Source of the DNA: Stomorhina lunata
Lineage: Eukaryota > Arthropoda > Insecta > Diptera > Rhiniidae
Direction of reading: 5' to 3'
Assembly (NCBI GenBank): GCA_933228675.1
Contig: OW121742.1
Location: 34,099,718-34,163,717 of the forward strand
DNA length: 64,000 nt
Positions 1-49,092 of this stretch are shown here, piece after piece (position 1 is the first letter of the stretch; each line of letters begins with the position of its first letter). Below the pieces are notes generated by a model. That model saw only the letters and a program-made list of their open reading frames with translations. It had not been told where the DNA came from and searched no databases. Made by a program: the position numbers and the translations under genes.

Positions 1-900
1 AAGATTTTGAAGTATTAAATATAATTTATAACTATTTAGAATGTTTTATTAATGAAGAAATTAACATGTTTTTATTTGAATTAAATTAAAAAGTTTCAAG
101 ATTTGAATATAACAAAATTAAAAAAAAAAAATATTTTAAACAATTTAAAGACTAAGTGACATGAAAAATTTTTTTTTGGAAAATTCTTAAACATAATTTA
201 TTAAATATTATAAAACATTTAAATTATTTTGTTTCCAAAGAACCTAAAGAAATCTTTAAAATTATTTATTCAATAATTGAAAATATAACACACAGGCAGT
301 TAAGAAGAGTATAAAATTACAAAATATTTAGATGTTTTACTTATTTTTTTTCTATTAATTATTAACTATTTTTACCTAATCCTTTTGTTTTTTTAACATC
401 TTTTCTTTTTTTTATATAATATTAACAACTACATTTAAATATACAAATTTATTAAATCGTTTAATAAATTGTAAAGTTTTATTTTGTTTTCAATTTTTTA
501 TTTAATAAGACCACATATAGATTTGAATAAAAAAAAATTAATAAAATTCTAGTAAATTTTCTATATATTTTCTTAATATTCGTTTGGTTGTATATGCTTT
601 TTTTGTTACATATATACTCGTATGTGTGTTTATAAATTATGTGTATGAAGTTATTGGGTAACACAACATTTATAAGAGTAACTTCTTGGACTTGATTTGT
701 ATATCAACATTTTTGAAAGTATTTCCTTTTGGGTTTTTTTTTTATTTTCTATGACAGTAAAAGTTATTAGTAGGGTACGTACAATAATCCAAAAATTTAA
801 TTTTATAATTGTATGCTCAATGCCATAATACTTGTTTCCTTAACTGAAGCCTATTAAACAGAATGTGTGTTAAACACTGAAATTATATTTCTTCATAAAC
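1..900. other. AT-rich non-coding stretch
   Basis: No coding frame, RNA gene or clear repeat was recognised. The sequence is long A and T runs with only very short open frames. Confidence 0.5.
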
Positions 901-905
901 CATCG

Positions 906-958
906 GTACGTATGAGTGATTTGGAAATAACATATTAATCCAATATCAATCATACGCA
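906..958. repeat. 53-bp mini inverted-repeat element, copy 1
   Basis: The left end reads ACGTATGAGTGAT and the right end reads ATCAATCATACGC, which are near-perfect inverted repeats around an unconserved centre. A second copy of the same length follows at 998, and related copies lie at 15535 and 24708. A more distant pair is at 49691 and 52866. It could be a very small MITE or a paired protein-binding site. Confidence 0.55.
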
Positions 959-997
959 TGCATAAACTTTTGTTTTATCTCATTATGCTACTTGCGG

Positions 998-1050
998 GTA
1001 CGTATGATTGATTTTGAAATAAGGTTTTAAACGAATATCAATCATACGCA
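998..1050. repeat. 53-bp mini inverted-repeat element, copy 2
   Basis: The same terminal inverted repeats as at 906 (ACGTATGATTGAT on the left, ATCAATCATACGC on the right) enclose a different centre. The spacing from copy 1 is 92 bp, so the two may form a local tandem duplication. Confidence 0.55.
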
Positions 1051-1229
1051 CACATCAACTTTTGAGATACGCAAGAATGAATATATTGGGTAATATACAC
1101 TCATTTATGACTGAAGAACGGTCCGTAGAGCTGCATAACCACATTCCCTGGCTATACAAGAGTGTTGTTGAATCTCGGAGGCTATAGCAAAAACATGTGG
1201 ACACACATCAATGTAGATAACTAAGTTAT

Positions 1230-2095
1230 TGGATGTAAAGGTACTTTTCTATAGAAAAATTTTCCATAAAAAAGTTTTTCTATAGAAAAATTTTTTTATC
1301 GAAAAATTTTCGATAACAAAATTTCTCTATAGAAAAATTTTCGATAAAAAAATTTTTCTATAGAAAAATTTTCGATAAAAAATTTTTCTGTAGAAAATTT
1401 TTCGATAAAAAATTTTTCTATAGAAAAATTTTCGAAAAAAAATTTTCTATAGAAAAATTTTCGATAAAAAGATTTTTCTATAGAAAAATTTTCGATAAAA
1501 AATTTTTCTATAGAAAAATTTTCGATAAAAAAATTTTTCTATAGAAAAATTTTCGATAAAAAAATTTTTCTATAAAAAAATTTTCGATAAAAAAATTTTT
1601 CTATAGAAAAATTTTCGATAAAAAAATTTTTCTATAGAAAAATTTTCGATAAAAAAATTTTTCTATAGAAAAATTTTCGATAAAAAAATTTTTCTATAGA
1701 AAAATTTTCGATAAAAAAATTTTTCTATAGAAAAATTTTCGATAAAAAAATTTTTCTATAGAAAAATTTTCGATAAAAAAATTTTTCTATAGAAAAATTT
1801 TCGATAAAAAAATTTTTCTATAGAAAAATTTTCGATAAAAACATTTTTCTATAGAAAAATTTTCGATAAAAAACTTTTTCTATAGAAAATTTTTCGATAA
1901 AAAAAATTTTCTATAGAAAATTTTTCGATAAAAAAAATTTTCTATAGAAAATTTTTCGATAAAAAAAATTTTCTATAGAAAATTTTTCGATAAAAAAAAT
2001 TTTCTATAGAAAATTTTTCGATAAAAAAAATTTTCTATAGAAACATTTTCTATAGAATTTTTCGATAAAACAATGTTTCTATAGAAAAAGGTTCT
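1230..2095. repeat. CTATAG satellite, 31-bp class (GATAA linker)
   Basis: About 27 tandem units, 31 bp in the regular core, each hold the palindrome TTTTCTATAGAAAA followed by a TTTTCGATAAAAAA linker. Units are most regular at 1500-1850 and decay towards both ends. Lysine/phenylalanine/tyrosine-rich open frames here are satellite by-products. The block ends directly at a LINE fragment at 2096. Confidence 0.9.
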
Positions 2096-2690
2096 TTTAA
2101 TTATCTTCGAAGTTTGGTATGTGCAAAAGAAGTCGCCGACGAGGTTTTTAAATCGCATATTAATAAGGCAAAATCTGCATTCGACATTATTCGAGCTATT
2201 TGGAAATCTTGGCAAATATCAACAACGTTTTAATTACGAATATACAACTGAAATGTCAAGTCTATCCTGTATTTCGGCTGTGAAACTTGGAAACGCACAA
2301 GTGCCATAGATAAGCATCTACAAAACTTTGCAAACAAATTTTTACTGCAAATCCTTAATATATGATGGCAGAATCGCATAAGAAATGAAGATCTACTAAA
2401 TGCGACTAACCAAATGTCAAAGGAAATCGCGTTGGATAGGCCAAATATCAACATTGACAGGCGCTTAGTTGAAATTCACAGGAAAGCGGCCGTCGTCGTC
2501 GTTGAAGTACCTGGTAGAACGTGGAGAAGATCAATTGATGCGAAGTTGCAAGTAGCAAACTATTTACGGAATGACGTTTGCCTAACATCTCTCAAAAAAG
2601 TTCGATTTAAAAGGTAATACCCCTATGCTCCACTGGGAGTCAAGGACATTAGAAGGAGAAGACAAGAGTGTTGTTAAAGTAAAATTCATA
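2096..2690 (+). mobile_element. Non-LTR retrotransposon 3' fragment (LINE family 1)
   Basis: Translation in several broken frames gives the region downstream of the reverse transcriptase: an INKAKSAFDII-like start, then a degraded counterpart of VKSILYYGCETWK, then RTWRRSIDAK. The frame changes several times, so the copy is dead. The 3' end CTCCACTGGGAGTCAAGGA is shared with the copies at 49803 (minus strand) and 16939. It begins where the satellite stops. The RT clade (RTE-like or another) is not certain. Confidence 0.75.
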
Positions 2691-2884
2691 GGATTTGGCC
2701 AATTTTATGTCTGACATAAATTTAAAAATTGATATTGAAAGTCGGTGTCTAATAATAGAATGTGTCATAAGTAGATTAAATGCAATTACTCAGGGAAGAT
2801 ATTCCCAGTTAACACGACATCTATAAGTTATGGCAACATATTGGCAACTCTATGAAGACTGAGAAAAACACAGCTCAAAGCTAT

Positions 2885-3040
2885 CACCACTCAACCACCG
2901 GAGGTGATGAGGTGTATATTCCAGCTTATAAAAACAATATGTTTAGAGGAACGAATACCAGATGATTGGAGTCACAGTATTCTTTGTCCAGTACACAAAA
3001 ATGGAGATAAAACTGCATGTGCTAATTTAGACGTATAATC
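2885..3040 (+). mobile_element. Reverse transcriptase fragment (LINE family 2)
   Basis: The frames contain GGDEV and then RIPDDWSHSILCPVHKNGDK, which match the start of the RT domain of fly non-LTR elements. The same segment is found at about 17010-17150 (SISEDWNLSVLCPVH). It is a short decayed relic with frameshifts and no boundaries seen. Confidence 0.65.
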
Positions 3041-3329
3041 TTGCTTTTTTCTAAATTTGTACTTGTACACTTGTAGAATTGTAGAAAAAAAGCATAGGGT
3101 CAACGGAGACTCTCAAAAAAATTTTACAAGTTACAAGTGAATGATAAATTGAATTCAAATTTGGTTTTTAAATATTTTTTAATAAAAATTAGTTAAAATT
3201 AACACAAAATCAAATCAATATTAATTACCATTTTTTTGTTTTATTTGTTTTTAAATATGTTTCGATTAATAACAGTCCATTACTTAGTGTACCTTGACGA
3301 ATTTAGTTTACTTTGACGAATTTTAATAG

Positions 3330-3640
3330 CACACTATTTTGGTAGTGTTTGTGCTAAATTGTTTGTGCCAAATTTAATCAAATTATCTTGAGAATTGCAA
3401 AATGTACTTTGATTACAAGGTTTACATGGGGGTCCAGCCAGCCGTCCAGCCAGATGGACGGACGGACTGACATCGTTTAATCGGCTCAGAAAGTAATTCT
3501 AAATCCGTTATTATACTAAAAGGTGGTCTAACTAAGACCACTATTTCTATGCGTTATATATATCAGCCCAAACTTATAATATCCTTTCCACCTATAGTGA
3601 TGAAGCGTATGCAGAACAAGGGATATCAATGATGTCCTTG
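3330..3640 (+). repeat. Dispersed repeat family R, 3' part
   Basis: Matches the 3' half of the copies at 45234 and 62928: the TGTGCCAAATTT segment, then TTTACATGGGGGTCCAGCC, a GGACGGACGGAC microsatellite core, and the end CTTATAATATCCTTTCCACC with a partly decayed terminal hairpin. Non-coding. Similar repeats with a GACGGACGG core and a GGGTATAAAA end are, from memory, widespread in flies, but I cannot name a class. Confidence 0.65.
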
Positions 3641-4129
3641 ACTCAAGGAGCATATCTTCCATTTTCTTTATCATTCTCTCAAATATGAATAATAGTATAG
3701 ACAACAAAATACGAAAACCAAAAAATGGGCATATAAAGTGGGTATGTTTCTTAAAAAATATTGAAAAAAAACTAACTTTGAACCGCCATAAAATCTGAAC
3801 CAAAGCTAAATTCAAAATTTTGAAGAAGTGTAAAAATTGTCTAGGCTAGGAGAATGTACATATGTATATATAAAATTTCATAAAAATCGTATTTTTTCTT
3901 TGATTCCATATATTTATTAAAATATTTAATTTTATTATAATTGTAATTTTAGAAATTGTATTGTAGAAATTGTAGTTTACAAGTCCAAAAAGCTACAATT
4001 GTTGTGAAAATTTTAATGAAACACAATTGAACAGCACTTGTAAGAATTAGACTTGTAATTGTATTTTGTAAGCTTGTAGAATTGTAGTTTAGTGAAATAG
4101 GGCCCAGTTTGAGTCAACAATGATTATCG

Positions 4130-4350
4130 ACATCGAATGAGTCATGAACTGTATGTATTATACATTGTCATCGACATATTAAAATATATCAAACAGCAAC
4201 GGCTGCGTTGGCTGGAATATGTTGTGCCAAAGGATGAAAATACTTTAGCAAGAAAAGTATTCGAAAACGATCCCAAGGGAACTCGTAATAGAGTACGTAA
4301 AAAAATTCAATGCAAAGACCAAGTAGAGGAAAATCTTCCAAAGCTTTGAT
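4130..4350 (+). mobile_element. LINE family 2 C-terminal fragment
   Basis: A 70-residue open frame contains QQRLRWLEYVV, LARKVFENDPKGTRNR and DQVEENLPKL. These match the conserved C-terminal end of fly non-LTR polyproteins, where RLRWLGH is usual. The 16735-17960 copy shows the segment just before it (ELYELHADVNIVKCVKIHRL). Isolated, 5'-truncated and inactive. Confidence 0.7.
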
Positions 4351-5224
4351 GAATATGCGCACAAGATCGAAGCGTATGGCATTCTTAAACCTCAACAGGA
4401 CTTAAACCTCAACAGGTCACTTCTGACAAAAGTTCTTGTAGATTACTATAACTATTAACATCTTAAGTATCTTTACATGTGTCCGTTTCATGATAGGACA
4501 CTTGCCTTATTAGAAGATTCGTGTTGAGGCTGAAGGTTGTAAAAAGTGATTTTTATAGAAGCTGTCGGGAAGACGACTTGGAGAAGTCCATAAAACATTT
4601 TCTGTATATTTGTCATACTTTTGCGAAATTAAAAAAATCTGTCTATGGAGACCTAAAAAGTTTGTAAAGCGTTAAGAGTGTAAATGATATACCAGATTCT
4701 GATTCCAGGTTAAGCAGACAACAAGGTTGCCACACTTTCCTAACCTAAATTGAATTAGGTCATGGTCAAGGTAACGAATTTTATGTATGATTGCCGCGGG
4801 GCATTATTTTCTGATTCTAATCAGTGACGAATCCTTAATTCTTCAAAGAGTTAAATTTCTTTGGCATACATACTGTAGATATTTTTGATTTGACATAGAT
4901 TTATATATAAATGAAATGTTCTTATACAGTATTTTCTATCATTAGCCACTACTTTTTCAGCTCCTTTTGGTAGCATGTAGATCCGTTCCAAATAAACAGC
5001 TCCGGTCTTAAGGCAAATATGGGCTAATTTCTGATAATAATAATAATAATTTCCACCACAACATCCCAATTGGAACAAGTGGATTCTATTTTTAGACTCA
5101 TTGAAAGGGACCTACGTTTTAACTTTGGCTCCGAATGGCAAATGAATTAGTTAAAGAAGTTTTACATAGCCCAATTCTCAATAACCAGTGACTAGCTGAG
5201 TTATGAGGTGAAAAAAAATATTTT

Positions 5225-5310
5225 TTTTCAAGTGGGTCTGGCCGGGGATCGACATTGGAACCTCTGGTATGCTAGGCGAATGACTAACCTGCTGTACCAA
5301 GGCGGTTTAC
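5225..5310 (-). mobile_element. tRNA-like SINE head or tRNA pseudogene
   Basis: On the minus strand the sequence has an A-box-like TGGTACAGCAGGTTAGTCA and a B-box-like GGTTCCAATGTCGATCCCC followed by GGCC. The T arm is imperfect and the acceptor stem is not convincing, so it is not a working tRNA. A run of A follows within about 15 bases, as in a tRNA-derived SINE. Confidence 0.35.
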
Positions 5311-5662
5311 GGCTAATTTTTGATACTATATTTTAGAATAAAACGCATTTCAGTATGAGCGTTCTGCATCGATCAAAACAAATGGTAGTTCGATAAGGCA
5401 AGGTCTGGGTCATAAGATGGGTGAGCCAAAACTTCTCATCCACTGTCTTCCAAATAGTATTTGACCAGCCTTGCAATACGTGACTGAGCCTTGCGCTTTA
5501 GGTTGGCATATCATGTATCAAAGATGTAATTGCTAAATCAAAAGTATTTTTTTTTTGTAAAAAATAAGTAAAAAAAATTTTGCACTTTTTTGACTTTAGT
5601 AGCTTTTTATTGCTTATTTTTATATGAAAGCTCATAAATCTTATATTCTTAAACGAGGAATA

Positions 5663-5666
<4 letters not shown>

Positions 5667-5707
<41 letters not shown>
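5667..5707. repeat. TA dinucleotide microsatellite
   Basis: About 20 uninterrupted TA repeats. A tyrosine/isoleucine open frame on the minus strand is only its shadow. Confidence 0.95.
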
Positions 5708-5710
<3 letters not shown>

Positions 5711-6229
5711 GAAAACAGTAAGTAAGAAGGGACTTTTGGAACCTTTGTCTCTAAGAGGGTAAAAATGGTAACAAATCGAAAATGCTATACCTACTAAAGT
5801 AATAGGCACAGAAACAAAATTTAAATTATGTTTTGAATAGCTGTAAGTAAACAGGCGAACAGGTGTTTGGTACTTTTTTCAATCTATGCCCGATAGCAGG
5901 TAAAACAGGGTTAAAAATTGTTTTTTGGTACCATTTTTAGGCCACTCTTATCTTTTGAACCAAACAATATAGAAAATAATTTTGTAATGCAATCAATAAA
6001 TGTGAAAATTATATTGAATACGTGTTTGGTACTTTTTTGATTTCTGGGGCCATGAAGTAATATGAATAGGAACAATATGTTAACTGAGTTTTTATAAAAA
6101 GTACTGAAGTCAATTGGTACCAAGTACCAAATATGCATATGTAACTTTTTAGAAATTAGGGGATAGAAGGGGACAAATTGGTAAAGTTATAACTTTTTAA
6201 CAAATTAATGTTTTTCTGTCTTTATGAAC

Positions 6230-6760
6230 TTTATAGATTAGTTAACTATGCATTTAACCTTGTTATGCTCATGCATGATCTTTAGCTAAAGTTGTTGCGC
6301 ATGAGACGATGAAGGTTTTTAAGTTGCATCTCTATCCGACAGGTGGCGCCACTTAAAAATTTCTCAAAAGGAATTAAATCGTAAACTGTGCATTTGTATC
6401 TTTAGCGAAGTTGTATATAATCCTTAGCGAAGTTAAATATGATCCTAAGAGAAGTTGTTTCAAATGAGCAGGTATGAACAATTTCCAACAGGTGGCGCCA
6501 CTGAAAATTACTCAAAGTGAATTAAATCGTAAGCTGTACATTTGATTATGCAATGATCTTTATCACAATTGTTGCACATGAGTCGACGAAGGTTTCTTAG
6601 TTGGTATCAACAATTTTCGATAGGTGGCGCCTCTGAAAAATACTCAAAATGAATTAAATCGTAAGCTGGGGCTATGAGTCGATAGAGGTTTCTAAGTCGG
6701 TATGACCAATTTCCAAAATTATTCATCTTAAACTATGCATTTGATCATGTGCTGATTGGA
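6230..6760. repeat. Tandem repeat of about 130-150 bp with GGTGGCGCC motifs
   Basis: Three to four diverged units share the order GATCTTTA, then GCACATGAG, GAAGGTTTCTAAGTT, AGGTGGCGCC and ATTAAATCGTAA. The AGGTGGCGCC core is intact at 6341-6350, 6490-6499 and 6622-6631 and is lost in the last unit. GGTGGCGC resembles the Drosophila CTCF core. No coding potential seen. Confidence 0.7.
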
Positions 6761-8639
6761 CAAAATAAATAAAATGATTCTAAATTAATTAGATGTTTGT
6801 GTACTTTCTCTAAATTTATTTAAATTGGTAAGTACTTTATAAAATAAAATATACAAAAACTTTAAAATTCGCCTCGAAATGCTTATATAAAGCTTCGAGC
6901 AAGGCTGGGTCGCCCAGGTGCTATGAATATAAGAAGAAAATTTAGTTGCTTATAAAACGTAGTTTTAATTTTTTAAATCAGAAGAAAACTTGAAAAGTTT
7001 TTGAGCTTCTCAAAAACCGACTAGGCCGACTAGAAATTCATTACAAAAAGTATTTTGGGATTGGAAAAAGTTAAATAACTTTTGTAAATGCGGTTTACAT
7101 TTACAAAAGTAATGCCTAGTTTTTTCTTCTATATAAAATAAGCTTTAAAAGTCCGAATAGAACAAAGTAGGCTTTTATAGAAAAAAAGTTGAAATATAAT
7201 TGCCTTCGAACTTTAAAGATTACGAAAAATAAAAAAAAGTAGCAAAACTTTTGATAAAAACTTACCTAATTTCTAAAAATATATAAGCTTTTATAGGCTT
7301 GATCCCTTGACTTTCTAAAACTGTTTAAAATTTTTACATCGCTCTGAAAATGTGAGAGTTGGAGGTACTTAAGTACTACGACCTACGACCTCATGATTGC
7401 TTTCTTCAAACGAATCAATTACATTCTATGCAGATCTAATATGATCATGTGAACCGATTTCAATAGTTCAAAATTGAGAAATACCCTTTTGATTCTATCA
7501 AATACAGAGAATTATTTTTGTATCATGAATATTTGGATTCGGCGTTGAGTTGCCTTTTTGGTATATGATTTTTTGAGCTGAGGGTTAAAATGATGTATCT
7601 ATTTTTTTCTTCACCAGAAACATCGTATTGTTAAAATTGACAGAAATGATTTATTCAATCATAAATCCATTCATGATTTTTCTGAGCATAATTTCTTAAT
7701 ATACCATAATAACATGATGACTGTGGATCATTTTAGTTATTTTCTACCATGAATCGAAAATTATTTAAACTTTTTCTTTTTATCTTTTCTAAATCTAAAG
7801 ATTTTTAGCTTTCTAATCTGCATAAATATATATTAAAAATATTACCCAAGCCTACCTGATGGGAAATATACATATCGTCGGCCTTTATCTAAAACATTAA
7901 TTTTTTAGAATGTTTTTCATATAAAATTTAATAACCATACAATTTTTTAATATTCCGAACTCGATAACCAATACTATATGTGTACGACATAGTACACTAC
8001 CACCTTTTTTTACTTAAAATCTGGCCCTAACTAACCAATAAAAAATTTGTTTTTGAATTCACTCTTATAAAGATCTGTTACCCAAAATGTATCTTTTACA
8101 GTTCTACATATACAAGTTAAGTATTCATATCCTTAATATACAGACGTTAAAGTTAAAGTTGATTTTTTATAACTATTCAATAAAAATACAAGTACATAAG
8201 TAAATGTCCGTATGTCTGTAAGTGTTTGCTTTATATAAAGTATGTAAATATATATTTGAATACTAATGATTTATGTTTCTGTGGTTGTGTTTGCAGTTCC
8301 AAGAAAACCAATGAATTACATTTGTATTTGAATATAAGCTTTTTTTTTCGGTTTTTTTCGTCTAGTAGATAAAGTAAACATTTATTCACAGTTTGAAAAA
8401 TGAAATGTTGACACAGATACTTTTTTTATTTTATTTATATTTGAATTTTTTATTATTATCTTAAAACATATACTTTATGGTTCTTTATCAAATGTAATCG
8501 ATATGCAAAAGAGCAAATATTTATTAACAAGTTTTAAAGTGAAAGTTTTGGAATTTTTTGAACTTAACAAAAGATTTTTTGATAACGATAAAATAGGTAA
8601 ATTGGAGGCAAAAAAGACAAAACGTATGTTAAAGAAATG
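6761..8639. other. Non-coding stretch without recognised features
   Basis: AT-rich sequence with no protein similarity that I can recognise and no clear tandem repeat. Confidence 0.4.
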
Positions 8640-11600
8640 TTTTCAACAGAAAAATATTTTGTAAGAGAAATTTTCATTAGAAAAAAAAAAATAAACAAAA
8701 AGTTTTCTATAGAGAAAATTTTTTAATGGAAAAGTTTCTATAGAAATCTTTTTTGACCAAAAATATCTCAATAGAAATTTTTTTATGTAACTATATTTTT
8801 GTAACGAAAATTTTCTATAGAAATTTTTTTTGTAACGAAAATTTTCTATAGAAAAACTTTTTTAAAGAAAATTTTCTATAGAAAATTTTTTTTAACGAAA
8901 ATTTTATATTGAAGTTTTTTTTTAACGAAAAATTTTCTATACAAAAATTTTTTGTAACGAAAAATTTTCTAAAGAAAAATTTTTTGTAACGAAAAATTTT
9001 CTGAAGAAAAATATTTTGTAACGAAAAATTTTCTTTAAGAAAAATTTCTATAGAAAAATTATTTGTAACGATAAATTTTCTAAAGAAACATTTTTTGTAA
9101 CGAAAAATTTTCTAAAGAAAAATTTTTTGTAACGAAAAATATTCTAAAGGTACGGTCAGACTCATTAAACATTTAAATCAAATATTTTGAGTAAAATATT
9201 GTCAAAACAATATAATAAAAATTTTGTGGTCACACTTGCACATTTATTTGACGATTTTTATTTGATAAAATACAGAAAAAATACGTTCAAAGTATAAACA
9301 AAAAAACATGTTTTATTTATTGTCACACTGAAGATTAAATATTTTCCCAAAAAATATTTGATCAAATTTTTTCAAAACAAAATTGTGTATCAAGCAATTT
9401 GTTTCTCATATTTGAGTTGTTGTTTCTCAAATTTGATGTTGTTGTTTCTCAAATTTGATGTTGTTGTTTCTCAAATTTGATGTTGTTGTTTCTGTTTGAA
9501 TAGTAAACAATACAAATGCTCAGCTGTTATTTGCCCCTGTTTGATGTTACAAAAATTTTGTAAGATTAAATAATTATTTGATCAAAATTTAATAAAATAT
9601 TTGCTCTTGCGTGGTCACATTAGGAAAATTTTTATTTGCTGGCAAATGATTTTGTTTTGTTCAAATCAACATGTTTCTTGTTTGAACCTCAAAAATATTT
9701 TGTGGTCAGACTACGAGGATCAAATATTTGATAATTTCGATTAAATGTTTAATCAAAAAATTATTTGTAACGAAAAATATTCTAAGGAAAACTTATTTGT
9801 AACGAAAAATATTCTAAGGAAAAATTTTTTGTAAGAAAAATTTTCTATAGAAAAATTTTTTGTAACGAAAAATTTTCTATAGAAACATTTTTTGTAACGA
9901 AAAATTTTCTAAAGAAAAATTTTTTGTAACGAAAAATTTTCTAAAGAAAAATTTTTTGTAACAAAAACTTTTTTAAAGAAAAATTTTTTGTATCGAAAAA
10001 TTTTCTAAAGAAAAATTTTCTATAGAAAAATTTTTTGTAACGAAAAATTTTCTATAGAAAAATTTTTTGTAACGAAAAATTTTCTATAGAAAAATTTTTT
10101 GTAACGAAAAATTTTTTGTAACGAAAAATTTTCTATAGAAAAATTTTTTGTAACGAAAAATTTTCTATAGAAAATTTGTAACGAAAAATTTTCTATAGAA
10201 AATTTGTAACGAAAAATTTTCTATAGAAAATTTGTAACGAAAAATTTTCTATAGAAAATTTGTAACGAAAAATTTTCTATAGAAAATTTGTAACGAAAAA
10301 TTTTCTATAGAAAATTTGTAACGAAAAATTTTCTATAGAAAAATTTTCTAACGAAAAATTTTCTAAAGAAAAATTTTTTTGTAATGAAGAATTTTTTGTA
10401 ACGAAAAATTTTCTAAAGAAAAATTTTTTGTATCGAAAAATTTTCTAAAGAAAAATTTTTTGTAACGAAAAATTTTCTAAAGAAAAATTTTTTGTAACGA
10501 AAAATTTTCTAAAGAAAAATTATTTGTAACGAAAAATTTTCTAAAGAAAAATTTTTTGTAACGAAAAATTTTCTAAAGAAAAATTTTTTGTAACGAAAAA
10601 TTTTCTAAAGAAAAATTTTTTGTAACGAAAAATTTTCTAAAGAAAAATTTTTTGTAATGAAAAATTTTCTAAAGAAAAATTTTTTGTAACGAAAAATTTT
10701 AAAAGAAAAATTTTTTGTATCGAAAAATTTTCTAAGAAAAATTTTTCTATAGAAAATTTTTCGTAACAAAAAATTTTCTATAGAAAAATTTTTTGTAACG
10801 AAAAATTTTTTGTAAAAAAAAATTTTCTATAGAAAAATTTTGTGTAACGAAAAATTTTCTATAGAAAATTTGTAACGAAACATTTTCTATAGAAACATTT
10901 TTTGTAACGAAAAATTTTCTATAGAAACATTTTTTGTAACGAAAAATTTTTTATAGAAACATTTTTTGTAACGAAAAATTTTCTATAGAAACATTTTTTG
11001 TAACGAAAAATTTTCTATAGAAACATTTTTGTAACCAAAAATTTTCTATAGAAATATTTTTTGTAACTGAACATTTTTTATAGAAAAATTTTTTGCAACG
11101 AAAAATTTTCTATAGAAAAATTTTTTTGTAACGAAAAATTTTCTATATTCTGTTAACCAAAAATTTCTGTAGAATTTTTTTTAACGAAAAATTTTCTATA
11201 GATAAGTTTTTCATTACGAGATTTTCTATTAACTTTTTACACGAAAATTTGTCTAAAGAAACTAGTTTTAATAAAAAATTTGTATACATATTTTTTTTTT
11301 TACAAAAAATTTTCATAGATAAATTTTTTTGTATAGAAAAATTTTCGGTAAAATAATTACTCTGTAGAAAATTTTTCGTTAAAAATATTTTTCTATAGAA
11401 AATATTTTCCAAAAAAATGTTTCTATAGAAATTTTTCTTTAAAAATCTTCCCGTAAAAAAATTTTTCTATCGAAAATTTTTCTATAAAAAAAATTTATTA
11501 TAAAATTTTACATACAAACTTTTTTTGTTTATAAAAATTTTGATGAAATAATTTCGTTTAAAAATTTTGTCAATGCAAATATTGTTCTATAGAAATTGTT

Positions 11601-12620
11601 TCGTTAAAAAATTGTTCTTAAAAAAATTTTTCTATGAAAATGTTTCTTAAAAAAATATTTCTAAATAAATTTTTAGTAAAAAAATGTTTCTATAGAAAAT
11701 TTTTCTTTGGAAAATTTTTCGCTAAAAATTTTTTCTATAGAAAATTTTTCCTTAAAATAATTTTCTTTTGAAAGATTTTCGATACAAAAATTTTCCAAAA
11801 AATTTTTCTATGGATTAATTTTTGTAAACAATTTTTCTATAAAAAAGAAAATTAAAAATTTTTTTTTTTTTTTCATAGAAAAATATTTTTACGAACATTT
11901 TTTTAACAAAACGTTTTCTATAGAAATTTTTTTTAAACGAAAAATTTTCTATAGAACAATTATAGTATTAAAAAAGTGTTTTCTTCAAAATTTTTAAAAC
12001 AAAATTTTTATATTGAAAATTTTTTTTAAAAGATTTTTTTTTATAGAAAAATTTTGTATAGAAAAATTTTTTACAGAAAAATTTTCTATACAAAAATTTT
12101 TTAAGGAAAATTTTCTATAGAAGATTTTTAAAAGAAAAATTGTTTGTAGACAAATTTTTTTAAAGCCAAAATTGTTCTATAAAAAATTGTTTATTAAAAA
12201 TATTTTCTATAGAAAATGGTTCGCCAAAAGTACAAAAAAAAAGAACAATTTTCTATAGAAGTTTTTTTTCTATTGAAAATCTTTCGTTAAAAAAATTTGT
12301 CTGCATAAAATTTTTCTTTTAAAAATTTTCCTTAAAAAATTTTGGTATAGAAAATTTTTCTGTAAAAAATTTTTCTATAGAAAATTTTTCTAAAAAAAAT
12401 TTTTTAAAAAAATTTTCAATATAAAAATTTTGTTTTAAAAGTTTTGAAGAAAAAATTTTTTTAATACATACATTGTTCTATAGAAAAGTTTTCTTTAAAA
12501 AAAAATGTTGTTAAAAAATTTTCTATTTAAAAAAATATTTGCGATACAAAAGTTTTCCCATGAAAAAATTCTGTATGAAATTTTCATATTGCAAGTTTTT
12601 GTTACATCAGAAAATTTTAT
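8640..12620 (+). repeat. CTATAG satellite, 32-bp class (GTAACG linker)
   Basis: A long block whose regular unit is GTAACG, then AAAAATTTTCTATAGAAAA and a T run. A 28-bp shortened unit is repeated about six times at 10160-10320, which shows recent local amplification. In many units the central CTATAG has become CTAAAG. Order fades from about 11150 to 12620. The block is interrupted at 9150-9760. It lies just beyond the 3' end of the stomatin gene. Confidence 0.9.
9150..9760. mobile_element. Foldback-like insertion within the satellite
   Basis: This roughly 600-bp segment is unlike the satellite around it. It starts GGTACGGTCAGACTC followed by ATTAAACATTTAAATC and ends with GATTAAATGTTTAAT, an inverted repeat. 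GGTCA motifs recur near both ends (GTGGTCACACT, GTGGTCAGACTACG). A unit of about 22 bp (GATGTTGTTGTTTCTCAAAT core) is repeated 3-4 times at 9416-9490. A satellite unit with the rare variant CGAAAAATATTCTAA lies on both sides, as if duplicated on insertion. Class unknown. Confidence 0.5.
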
Positions 12621-13038
12621 ATAGTAAAATTTGTTTTACCGAAAAAATTTTTTAAAGAAAACTTTGTTATATCAAAAAATGTCTATTTGTTGTTTTACCC
12701 ATATTTTAGTTTTTGTTTAAATTTTATTAAAGTATCTTTACTTTTTTTCAATTCTATTATTTTACACATAAAAATTTCTTTTGGCTGTTGATGTTCTAAG
12801 TTTTTTTTGAAAGATTTTACTTTTCTATCTTTCGAGATATTTGTAAAGTATTTTTATATTTATTTAATTTTTTTTGTTCATATTTATTTTCGTATATATT
12901 GTTTGTTCTTAGTTACATTCAGCTTTTTGTTTTTTTTTTTTGTTATTTACTTATTTGTCCAAGTTTGTTTTGTTATGTTATTTTGGTTTAGATACAGATC
13001 TTCTAAAGCTAGAAATTTTTGGTTGAATTGTTCTACAT

Positions 13039-49092
<36,054 letters not shown>

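Noticed and set aside
1108..1135. CTGAAGAACGGTCCGTAGAG as a third hammerhead core
   Set aside because: A short stem is possible but the required GAAA after stem II is missing.
8640..12620. CRISPR-like array of palindromic repeats with spacers
   Set aside because: Linkers are the same in all units, the host is an animal, and no cas genes exist; it is a satellite.
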